Assembly (NCBI GenBank): GCA_964633405.1 | Contig: CAZWFV010000024.1 | Span: forward strand, 1-5,654 | Length of the DNA: 5,654 nucleotides | DNA from: JAMCRD01 sp964633405 | GTDB lineage: Bacteria > Patescibacteriota > Minisyncoccia > UBA6257 > Colwellbacteraceae | Direction of reading: 5' to 3' | In this document: piece after piece, positions 1 to 5,654 of the stretch | Numbering within the stretch: position 1 is the stretch's first letter | Layout: each line of letters begins with the position of its first letter | Position numbers and translations under genes: made by a program | The notes under the pieces: model-generated | Seen by the model: the letters and a program-made list of their open reading frames with translations, nothing else | Told to the model about the DNA's origin: nothing | Database searches by the model: none

Positions 1-49
1 AGTTCACAGCCGATGGAAATAGCGGTTCATCAGAAGAAAAATTATCCGT

Positions 50-77
50 TTCGCTTATATATCACAAGCCTTATAAT
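50..77 (+). promoter_or_regulatory. Putative sigma70-type promoter upstream of the DUF4012 gene
   Basis: A perfect -10 hexamer TATAAT lies at 72-77. The best -35 candidate at a usable distance is TTCGCT at 50-55 (16-base spacer), which matches the consensus at only three of six positions. The first 100 bases are about 36% G+C, clearly lower than the coding sequence that follows, as expected for a promoter region. Transcription would begin near base 84, giving a leader of roughly 48 bases to the ATG at 132. The weak -35, and the fact that the downstream reading frame stays open through this stretch, keep confidence moderate. Confidence 0.4.
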
Positions 78-119
78 GCAGTTACTTATTCTTACAGGAA
101 GATGGCCTCGGATAAAAAC

Positions 120-126
120 AGGAAAG
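120..126 (+). promoter_or_regulatory. Ribosome binding site choosing the start at 132
   Basis: AGGAAAG at 120-126 is followed by five bases and then ATG at 132, a workable Shine-Dalgarno arrangement. The in-frame ATG at 102 has AGGAAG at 96-101 directly against the start codon with no spacer, which is poor for initiation. This is the reason for choosing 132 over 102. Confidence 0.45.
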
Positions 127-131
127 CCAGT

Positions 132-2030
132 ATGTCTGATATTCGCAAGCGCGGAGAGGCTGGCTGGCTAAAAGGCAAACGGTCGCGAAGTACTGACCTT
201 TCGGATATACACATCCCGCGTTCCGATCGCGGCGTAAAGATATTCGCTGCCATAGTGGCTGCGGTTATAGTCATCCTGGCCGCTTTTGTGGGATATCTAT
301 TAGTGCTAAGAAACGAAGCGACCGTGTCGACGGATACGCTCTTCGGCGGCCTCAACGACATGGTTCATAACCCCTTTGGCAGCCACGTCCAGCAAGGAAT
401 CGGCCAGGGGGATAGTCAGTCTCAATATGGGATGAATTTGCTAAAGGCGCTGCCTCTCCTGAAGGACATACCCACGGGGTTTGTAGATATGGAGCGGCTG
501 TCGGGTCTGATGATTGAAACCGAAGTGTATGTGGCCAGACTGGGCATAAGCGGCCTGCCCTCGTTCTTTAACGGAGGAGGAAGCACTCTGCTGTCAGAGC
601 TCAATGATATAGACTCGAACCTCAAGAACATAAACGTTCTTGGGAGTTCCATACGCAACATCGCCGCCGAATTCAACGCGATCGCACCGAATGTCGCATC
701 GGACTATTTCTTCACCGGAACCGACTTACAGCGCGATACCGACGCTCTGGATTCACTGATATCGCTGTTGAGCCAGAAGGATTCACATATTCTACTGCTA
801 TTCGAGAATACCGATGTAGAAAGACCTGGCGGAGGGAAAATTATGGCCTATGCCGACGTTGCGATCAGTGACGGCAGCCTGATAAGCATATCGGTAAAAA
901 ACATAGACACACTCCAGCAATATGACCAGAAGTTCGTGCCGCCGCTGCAACTGCAGACGGTAGAAACTACGTGGAAACTAAGGGACTCCGACTGGTTCTT
1001 CAACTTCCCTACATCCGCCAGCGAGATTGTGTCCAGGATAGAGAACGCGGATGCCGCCCAGGGCAGCCCGGAGCAATATTCCGGCGTGGTCGCAGTGTCT
1101 TCCCGGGTCATACAGGATCTGATCGATACGTTGGGGCCGGTTCAATTGACCGACAAGCGCAGCGTTACTGCAGTGAATTTACAGCAGCAGATAAACCAAT
1201 CAGGATGGACCCAATTCTTGAACCAGTTTATCCCATCGCTGATCAATCGCGTCGGCAATCTTAGCGATGACGAAAAGAGCAATCTGAGTACCGATGCATC
1301 GCAATGGATCGCCAACCGCGACATAAGATTCTACTTTACCGACAGCAAGCTGGAGAATTTTGTCAGCCAGTATGACTTAGGCGGAGAGACATACGCCCTA
1401 AATTCGGGGTTCGTGGGCGATTATCTGGCGGTTGTCCATACCGATATAGGCAGTGGTAACAGGGAACCAGATTCGTTGAGCCTACACTCCAATATCCAAC
1501 TGGATGGTACGATCCAGAACGATCTCAGCATAACCAGACAAAATCAGAATACTTACATAAACCAAGAATATTTCCAAGTCATGGTTCCCAGCGGGTCGAA
1601 GTTGGTGAGCGTCATAGGCAGCACCCGCGATAACATCAGTCCCGCGGCTGACTATAAGCTGCCTGGGTATGTCGAGGACCCTAATGTATCTAGCGTGGAA
1701 GCGACACGGCAGGTCGATCCGAATACGCTGGCCGAGACTTACAACATCCCCGGTCATACCATATTCGGATTCTGGCTTACGTTACTGCCTGGCTCCACGG
1801 ACAACGTCTCCGTAACTTACGACAGCCCGCCGATACCCCTTACCGATGGAGAGAACTACCAGTTTGTGATTGAGCGCCAGCCTGGCGAGAGAGCCAGTAT
1901 AATTTACAGCGTGCAGACGCCCCAGGGTTGGCAATGGCAACAGGCTGCCGATACTATATGGCTGTATAGTTCCAACAGCCTTCCGGGCCGGACTATACTT
2001 AACCTCAACTTGATAAAGAATGGTTCGTAA
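132..2030 (+). CDS. Membrane-anchored DUF4012-family surface protein
   Basis: From ATG 132 the product is 632 residues. A strongly basic cytoplasmic head of about 35 residues leads into one hydrophobic membrane segment (about 37-59, alanine/valine/isoleucine rich), and the rest should lie outside the membrane. There is no cleavable signal peptide; the helix acts as an uncleaved anchor. The family call rests on the segment near 221-236, LLLFENTDVERPGGGK, which matches the DUF4012 pattern 'LLLFQN..E.RPTGGF', and on the C-terminal part: YFQVMVPSGSKLVS from 480 and IPGHTIFGFWLTLLPGS near 539, then a beta-rich tail. DUF4012 has no established biochemical role; it is frequent in Actinobacteria, Chloroflexi and CPR bacteria, sometimes near surface-polysaccharide genes. 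A cell-envelope role is inference. The ATG at 102 would add ten residues, and the frame is open without a start codon back to base 3, so the gene could begin outside the window. The 3' end overlaps lepA by 11 bases. Confidence 0.75.
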   Translation: MSDIRKRGEAGWLKGKRSRSTDLSDIHIPRSDRGVKIFAAIVAAVIVILAAFVGYLLVLRNEATVSTDTLFGGLNDMVHNPFGSHVQQGIGQGDSQSQYGMNLLKALPLLKDIPTGFVDMERLSGLMIETEVYVARLGISGLPSFFNGGGSTLLSELNDIDSNLKNINVLGSSIRNIAAEFNAIAPNVASDYFFTGTDLQRDTDALDSLISLLSQKDSHILLLFENTDVERPGGGKIMAYADVAISDGSLISISVKNIDTLQQYDQKFVPPLQLQTVETTWKLRDSDWFFNFPTSASEIVSRIENADAAQGSPEQYSGVVAVSSRVIQDLIDTLGPVQLTDKRSVTAVNLQQQINQSGWTQFLNQFIPSLINRVGNLSDDEKSNLSTDASQWIANRDIRFYFTDSKLENFVSQYDLGGETYALNSGFVGDYLAVVHTDIGSGNREPDSLSLHSNIQLDGTIQNDLSITRQNQNTYINQEYFQVMVPSGSKLVSVIGSTRDNISPAADYKLPGYVEDPNVSSVEATRQVDPNTLAETYNIPGHTIFGFWLTLLPGSTDNVSVTYDSPPIPLTDGENYQFVIERQPGERASIIYSVQTPQGWQWQQAADTIWLYSSNSLPGRTILNLNLIKNGS

Positions 2031-3756
2031 CTTTGTGATAATAGCGCATATAGACCACGGCAAGTCCACCTTAGCCGACCGTTTCCTGGAGATAACCGGG
2101 ACGGTATCCCCGCATAGGATGAAAGCCCAATATCTGGATCAGCTCGAGCTTGAGCGCGAGCGGGGAATCACCATCAAGATGGCTCCGGTCAGGATGCATT
2201 ACAAGGATACGGTGCTGAACCTGATCGACACGCCGGGGCATAGCGATTTCTCTTATGAGGTATCCAGAGCCCTTAAAGCCGTTGAAGGCGCAATTCTCTT
2301 GGTCGATGCCACTCAGGGCATCCAGGCTCAGACTCTAGCGAACCTTGAACGGGCCAGATCGGAGGGTCTGGTCGTTATAGGCGCGCTGAACAAGATAGAC
2401 ATGAATCCGCCTGGCCAGGACGAACTTGCCAAGGAGTTGGCGGATCTACTAAGGGTCGGTGTGGATGAGATATACCGCGTTTCCGGAAAGACCGGTGAGG
2501 GCGTGCCGGAGTTGCTGGATGCGATCGTTAAGAAAGTCCCGTCCCCAAAAGAGGGTCCGGGGGAATCCGCTCTCATCTTCAGCTCGCTATACGACGACCA
2601 CAAGGGGGTGGTCGCCTTCGTCAGAATCTTCTCAGGCAGATTCAAGGGTGGAGATACGTCGGCGTTACAGGCATTCAGCCGTGATTTCGAGATAAAGGAG
2701 GTCGGCTATTTCATCCCGGAACTGAAGGCGACCGACGAGTTGGTGTCCGGCGACATAGGTTTCATAGCGACGGGCATAAAAGACCCCGATGCAATACGCA
2801 TAGGGGACACCATAGGTGACAACGCCCTACCCGGTTTTAAGTTGCCCTCGCCCGTCGTTTTTGTATCCCTGTATCCGCGCGAAAGCGATGACTTCGACGA
2901 TCTGAAAGTAGCCCTGCATAAACTGCGCCTGCGCGACTCATCCTTTTCTATATCCATAGATAACAGCGAGGTCCTTGGCAGAGGTTTTCAATGCGGGTTT
3001 CTGGGTAGATTGCACTTCGAAATAATAGTACAGAGACTGGAGCGCGAATTCGACTTGGCCGTGGTCAACAGTTTTCCGTCGGTTGCCTACCGAGTCAAAT
3101 TAAGGCCGGGGGAGGAGGTTGTGATTGAGAAACCCAGGGATTTCCCTGCCGATTATGTCGAGGCTTGGGAGCCGATCACCAGGCTTACTATCCTAGTTCC
3201 ATTCAGGTTCCTGGGCAACGTCCTTGCTCTGAAAGACCATTTCAGGATTTATAACGTTAATACCGAGACCAGGGGCATGAACACGCTGATAACAGCAAAA
3301 TTGCCCCTGGCCGAGTTGATCCTGGACTTCGACGACAAACTTAAATCCGTCTCGCAGGGCTTTGCCTCATTCAGCTATGAATTATCGGGCTATGAAGCAG
3401 CCGAACTGACCAGGATGGATATACTTGTGGCGGGGGAGACGGTCCCCGGTCTTAGCCGTATAATTCATAAAGGAGACCTGGAATACGAGGGAAGAAGTAT
3501 GGTCGAGCGGCTGAAGAATCTTCTACCCCGCCAGCAATTCTCCCAGGCGCTCCAGGCTTCTGCTTCCGGCAGGATTATCGCCCGTGAGACAATCCCGGCT
3601 ATGAGAAAGGAACTGGGTAATTTCGGGAAGAACAGTGGCGATAGGACCCGGAAGATGAAGCTGTGGAAGAAACAGCAGCGCGGCAAAGCAAGGCTCAAAG
3701 AGCGCGGGCGCGTCGAGATACCGGTCGAGATCTTCCGCGAGTTGCTTAAGCGCTGA
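2020..3756 (+). CDS. lepA: Elongation factor 4 (ribosomal back-translocase GTPase LepA)
   Basis: The product is 578 residues, close to the usual 600. EF4 is a ribosome-bound GTPase implicated in back-translocation, relief of stalled elongation and 30S biogenesis. The order of parts is complete: GTPase domain with P-loop AHIDHGKST (9-17), switch I RERGITIK (46-53), G3 DTPGH (70-74), G4 NKID (124-127) and SGKTG as the G5 region; a beta-barrel domain II; an EF-G III-like domain with the conserved GFQCGFLGRLHFEI (322-335); an EF-G V-like domain beginning near WEP (383-385); and the LepA-specific C-terminal domain with RETIPAMRKEL and a basic run. The start is fixed by the conserved 'RNFVIIAHIDHGKS' beginning; no good Shine-Dalgarno precedes it. 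The gene starts 11 bases before the end of the DUF4012 gene, suggesting reinitiation by coupled translation. Oddities are DTPGHSDF rather than DTPGHVDF and a changed C-terminal loop (535-545) where YGGD is usual. It ends in TGA. Confidence 0.97.
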   Translation: MVRNFVIIAHIDHGKSTLADRFLEITGTVSPHRMKAQYLDQLELERERGITIKMAPVRMHYKDTVLNLIDTPGHSDFSYEVSRALKAVEGAILLVDATQGIQAQTLANLERARSEGLVVIGALNKIDMNPPGQDELAKELADLLRVGVDEIYRVSGKTGEGVPELLDAIVKKVPSPKEGPGESALIFSSLYDDHKGVVAFVRIFSGRFKGGDTSALQAFSRDFEIKEVGYFIPELKATDELVSGDIGFIATGIKDPDAIRIGDTIGDNALPGFKLPSPVVFVSLYPRESDDFDDLKVALHKLRLRDSSFSISIDNSEVLGRGFQCGFLGRLHFEIIVQRLEREFDLAVVNSFPSVAYRVKLRPGEEVVIEKPRDFPADYVEAWEPITRLTILVPFRFLGNVLALKDHFRIYNVNTETRGMNTLITAKLPLAELILDFDDKLKSVSQGFASFSYELSGYEAAELTRMDILVAGETVPGLSRIIHKGDLEYEGRSMVERLKNLLPRQQFSQALQASASGRIIARETIPAMRKELGNFGKNSGDRTRKMKLWKKQQRGKARLKERGRVEIPVEIFRELLKR

Positions 3757-3761
3757 TTCGT

Positions 3762-3790
3762 TTGAGGAACTTGCAGCTTGAGGTTAAAAT
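3762..3790 (+). promoter_or_regulatory. Strong promoter, predicted to give a leaderless ftsB-like mRNA
   Basis: A -35 TTGAGG at 3762-3767 and a -10 TAAAAT at 3785-3790 are separated by exactly 17 bases (four of six and five of six consensus matches). This is the best-formed promoter in the window and lies in the short gap after lepA. Counting seven bases past the -10 places +1 at 3797, the A of the next ATG. A second TTGAGG at 3778-3783 makes a direct repeat with a 16-base period; it includes GAGG 13 bases before the ATG, too far for a typical Shine-Dalgarno. The promoter would drive the division gene and probably the metal importer behind it. Confidence 0.6.
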
Positions 3791-3796
3791 AAAAGC

Positions 3797-4066
3797 ATGC
3801 GCCGTTTATGGATATATGCGGTTCTTCTCGTTGCCACCGGATTCGTAGTCTTTCAGCTTTACCGCGCCTACACCAGCGAGGTGGCGCTGAGCGGCGATTT
3901 TCAGAGGATAAGCTCAGAAACGGAAGCCCTGATCAACGATAATCAGGATTTGAGCCAGCAGATACAGTATTATTCCGATCCGTATAATCTGGAGAAGAAA
4001 CTGAGATCCCAGACGAATTATCGTTCCCCCAACGAGAATCTCATGATTACCACGCCAAAACAATAA
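3797..4066 (+). CDS. FtsB/DivIC-like septum formation initiator protein
   Basis: This 89-residue protein has the layout of the FtsB/DivIC/FtsL-type divisome proteins: a very short basic cytoplasmic start (MRR), one membrane helix (about 4-22), a polar helical stretch likely to form a coiled coil (about 27-57), then a conserved-looking tail. The tail DPYNLEKKLRSQTNYRSPNE (61-80) fits the DivIC pattern of 'NPeylEkeaRekLnyvkpgE'. Proteins of this family form a complex with FtsL and FtsQ/DivIB and signal activation of septal peptidoglycan synthesis by FtsW/FtsI. The FtsB versus DivIC label cannot be settled from sequence alone, so no symbol is given. The gene sits 40 bases after lepA and 39 before the importer ATPase. 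No well-placed Shine-Dalgarno is seen; the upstream promoter predicts a leaderless transcript. Confidence 0.8.
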   Translation: MRRLWIYAVLLVATGFVVFQLYRAYTSEVALSGDFQRISSETEALINDNQDLSQQIQYYSDPYNLEKKLRSQTNYRSPNENLMITTPKQ

Positions 4067-4071
4067 GCCCT

Positions 4072-4086
4072 ATCTCGCGGAGAGAT
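4072..4086 (+). other. Small inverted repeat between the divisome gene and the ABC ATPase
   Basis: ATCTC at 4072-4076 and GAGAT at 4082-4086 are perfect complements around a five-base loop GCGGA. It could be a small RNA hairpin 19 bases before the ATPase start, or a half-site pair for a regulator. There is no T-run, so it is not an intrinsic terminator, and it does not resemble the AT-rich Zur or MntR operators I know. Five base pairs can occur by chance. Confidence 0.2.
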
Positions 4087-4105
4087 CATAAAGATACAAG
4101 GAACG

Positions 4106-4831
4106 ATGGCTAAAATCCTCGAGATAAAGGATCTTAATATCGGATTCGATAATGTGCCGGCAATAGAAGGACTTAACCTCTCCCTTGAGGAGGGGGAGTC
4201 GCTAGCAATTATCGGTCCGAATGGCGCAGGTAAGACTGTCCTGTTGCACGCGCTGCTCGGTATGGTTAGATATCGCGGGACTATCTCCTGGGCAGCCGGA
4301 ACGCGCCTTGGCTACGTCCCTCAGAAGATCGATGCCGACCGCCATCTGCCGATTAACGTGCAGAATCTCTTGAACGCGAAAGCGTCGATTCTCAAACTCT
4401 CAAAAGGGGAAATGGACGAAGTTATAGACGTGCTTAACCTAAGCCATAAGATTCTTAGCACCCCGCTCGGACATCTTTCGGGCGGCCAGTTTCAGCGGGC
4501 GCTGATCGGTTTCGCTCTATTGGGCAAGCCGAACCTACTGATATTGGACGAACCTACGGCCTCAATCGACATAGCTGGAGAGGAACGGGTTTACGAACTC
4601 ATCCATGACCTCCAGGAGCGGTATGGCATGACCGTCATCCTTGTTTCGCACGATTTGTCATTCGTTTACCGCTATGCGACCAAAGTGTTCTGTATGAATA
4701 GGATAGGTTTATGTTTCGGCGCTCCGGATGAAGCGTTGACGCCGGAGATTCTGGAGAAACTGTATGGTCCGCATAGGTATTTCCACCATTTCTACCATCT
4801 TCATGGGAAGCGTTTCCATCGCGATGATTAA
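4106..4831 (+). CDS. znuC: Zinc/manganese-type ABC transporter ATPase (ZnuC-like)
   Basis: This 241-residue protein is a complete single-domain ABC ATPase: Walker A GPNGAGKT (37-44), Q-loop Gln73 in GYVPQ, signature LSGGQFQR (124-131), Walker B LLILDEP (144-150) with catalytic Glu149, D-loop SID (153-155) and switch His182 in VSHD. Length, the PLGHLSGGQFQRALIG context and the end of the domain (FGAPDEALTPE) fit the metal-importer ATPase group of ZnuC, AdcC and MntB. The last 19 residues contain six histidines (223, 227, 228, 231, 233, 238), as in many ZnuC tails, which favours zinc over manganese, though this is inference. It should power import through the permease encoded immediately downstream, whose gene overlaps it by 8 bases. 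An AAGGA at 4098-4102 lies only three bases from the ATG, unusually close, but no other start is available. It is probably co-transcribed from the promoter before the division gene. Confidence 0.88.
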   Translation: MAKILEIKDLNIGFDNVPAIEGLNLSLEEGESLAIIGPNGAGKTVLLHALLGMVRYRGTISWAAGTRLGYVPQKIDADRHLPINVQNLLNAKASILKLSKGEMDEVIDVLNLSHKILSTPLGHLSGGQFQRALIGFALLGKPNLLILDEPTASIDIAGEERVYELIHDLQERYGMTVILVSHDLSFVYRYATKVFCMNRIGLCFGAPDEALTPEILEKLYGPHRYFHHFYHLHGKRFHRDD

Positions 4832-5588
4832 CAACTACGCAATAATTCTCGCTATATTCTCCGCGGCTGCGGCCGGGCTCGTCGGCTCATTCGCGCTGAT
4901 GAGGAGAATAGTGCTGGCCGGCGATGTTATGTCGCATATAGCTATACCCGGCCTAGGGCTTGCCGTGATTTGGAAGTTGAACCCACTGATCGGCGGCGGC
5001 CTTACCCTTTTGTTCGGAATCCTGCTTATTTGGCATCTTCAGAAAAGTACCGAGTTGTCCGCAGAGGCTGCCATAGGTGTTATCTTCGCGTCGTCAGTAG
5101 CCTTGGGTGTGCTGCTTATAAACTCACAGGAACAATTGATCGATGCCTTATTCGGTGGCTTCAGCAATCTGTCGTTAGGCGAGTTCGTGTTCGGCGTGGC
5201 GGTTAGTGTGTTTATAATCGCCGCGCTATGGTTGCTGAGGAGTAAATTGATTATAAGCCTGTTTTCCCCCGAACTTGCCTTGTCCGCCGGAGTAGATGTG
5301 AATACGGTCAACCTGTGGTTCCTGCTTATATTCGGCCTGGCTATACTGGTTTCGTTGAGGTTCCTAGGAGCCTTGCTTGTGGGATCATTGATAATCATTC
5401 CTGCATCGGCGGCGCGCCAGCTTACCCATTCTTTGGGTGCATTCCTCGCGACTTCAATGGCGTTATCCGTTGCCGCGATGGTTGTTGGTTACTACCTATC
5501 TGCACAATATGGATTACAACAAGGGGCTATGATAGTGGTTGTCTCCGCGGCCATTTTCGTTCTAAGCTTGTTGAAGCCTAAGAGATAA
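4824..5588 (+). CDS. znuB: Zinc/manganese-type ABC transporter permease (ZnuB-like, ABC-3 family)
   Basis: From ATG 4824 this is a 254-residue, very hydrophobic protein with about eight membrane segments, the usual size and topology for the ABC-3 permeases ZnuB, AdcB and MntC. Family features are GDVMSHIAIPG (33-43), corresponding to the common 'GDalSHa.lPG' after the first helix, and IIPASAARQL in the C-terminal half, matching the typical 'PaatAr.l' segment. It forms the membrane channel for the metal delivered by a ZnuA-type binding protein, which is not in this window. The start at 4824 is chosen because ATGATTAA gives an 8-base overlap with the ATPase stop, a classic coupled arrangement, and because family members begin just before the first helix. 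In-frame ATGs at 4803 and 4764 would add 7 or 20 residues; neither has a Shine-Dalgarno, and 4764 would overlap the ATPase gene by 68 bases. The cognate metal is not proven. Confidence 0.87.
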   Translation: MINNYAIILAIFSAAAAGLVGSFALMRRIVLAGDVMSHIAIPGLGLAVIWKLNPLIGGGLTLLFGILLIWHLQKSTELSAEAAIGVIFASSVALGVLLINSQEQLIDALFGGFSNLSLGEFVFGVAVSVFIIAALWLLRSKLIISLFSPELALSAGVDVNTVNLWFLLIFGLAILVSLRFLGALLVGSLIIIPASAARQLTHSLGAFLATSMALSVAAMVVGYYLSAQYGLQQGAMIVVVSAAIFVLSLLKPKR

Positions 5589-5609
5589 ATTATTCTTGAC
5601 ATGTGTATC

Positions 5610-5654
5610 GCGGGTATGGTTCAGTGGTAGAATACGACCTTCCCAAGGTTGAGA
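5610..5654 (+). tRNA. tRNA-Gly (anticodon CCC), 3' part beyond the window
   Basis: The 5' half folds as a tRNA: acceptor strand GCGGGTA (5610-5616), a D-arm with GTTC (5619-5622) pairing with GAAT (5630-5633) around AGTGGTA, and an anticodon stem CGACC/GGTTG around the loop TTCCCAA. The anticodon CCC at 5642-5644 reads the glycine codon GGG. The GCGGG acceptor start is typical of bacterial tRNA-Gly. The window ends in the variable loop, so the T-arm, the acceptor 3' strand and any encoded CCA cannot be seen. It lies 21 bases after the permease stop with no terminator between, so read-through from the importer operon is possible. Confidence 0.92.

Noticed and set aside
1..171. Second open frame from base 1 to a stop at 169-171
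   Set aside because: It has no family features, runs out of frame into the DUF4012 gene and is short enough to be open by chance.
1994..1999. TATACT as a -10 for an independent lepA promoter
   Set aside because: The sequence 17 bases upstream (TCCAAC) is not a credible -35 and there is no extended -10; it lies in coding sequence and may be chance.
3103..3120. Shine-Dalgarno-like run GGGGGAGGAGG inside lepA
   Set aside because: It encodes the conserved RPGEEV stretch and no credible start codon and open frame follow.
3744..3751. Palindrome GCTTAAGC near the end of lepA as a terminator
   Set aside because: The stem is short and has no loop or T-run; it is within coding sequence.
5039..5398. 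Open frame on the minus strand, 119 codons
   Set aside because: It is a shadow of the permease gene; composition is that of an antisense hydrophobic gene and no family features are visible.
5591..5596. TATTCT as a -10 for the tRNA, with TTGTTG at 5568-5573
   Set aside because: The spacing of 17 fits, but both hexamers are weak matches and the -35 is inside the permease gene; too little to annotate.
5596..5601. Perfect TTGACA just before the tRNA
   Set aside because: A matching -10 would fall inside the tRNA (5619-5624 reads GTTCAG), so it cannot be the tRNA promoter; no partner hexamer is seen.

Overview
The window carries five protein genes, all on the + strand and tightly packed, followed by the first 45 bases of a tRNA gene that runs off the right edge. 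I see no insertion sequence, CRISPR array, phage gene or toxin-antitoxin pair. The content suggests a bacterium with a compact genome, most likely of the Candidate Phyla Radiation (Patescibacteria). That inference rests on the large single-pass DUF4012-type surface protein, on details of EF4/LepA (DTPGHSDF instead of the usual DTPGHVDF, and an altered C-terminal loop), on very short or negative gene spacing and on sparse Shine-Dalgarno sequences. It is from memory of the families, not from a search. TGA is used as a stop (end of lepA) and tryptophan is TGG, so UGA recoding as in Gracilibacteria is not seen.

Bases 1-131 are AT-rich (about 36% G+C over the first 100) and contain a perfect TATAAT hexamer, so they probably hold a promoter. 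The DUF4012 frame nevertheless stays open to the left edge, so a longer protein cannot be excluded. Bases 132-2030 encode the membrane-anchored DUF4012 protein. Its end overlaps by 11 bases the start of lepA (2020-3756), which encodes translation elongation factor 4. The two are probably co-transcribed and translationally coupled.

A 40-base gap after lepA holds the best promoter in the window (TTGAGG, 17-base spacer, TAAAAT). Its predicted +1 falls on the A of the next start codon, which suggests a leaderless mRNA. That gene (3797-4066) encodes a small FtsB/DivIC-like divisome protein. It is followed after 39 bases by a ZnuC-type ATPase with a histidine-rich tail (4106-4831) and, overlapping by 8 bases, a ZnuB-type permease (most likely start 4824, end 5588). 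The last two genes form the ATPase and membrane parts of a zinc (or manganese) importer. The substrate-binding protein ZnuA is not in the window. A tRNA-Gly(CCC) begins 21 bases after the permease stop.

Functionally this is two small transcription units: surface protein plus translation factor, then division protein plus metal importer. I do not see a clearly new biological system. The most useful leads are the predicted leaderless promoter, the pairing of a divisome gene with a metal importer, the uncharacterised DUF4012 protein coupled to lepA, and the modified C-terminal loop of EF4.
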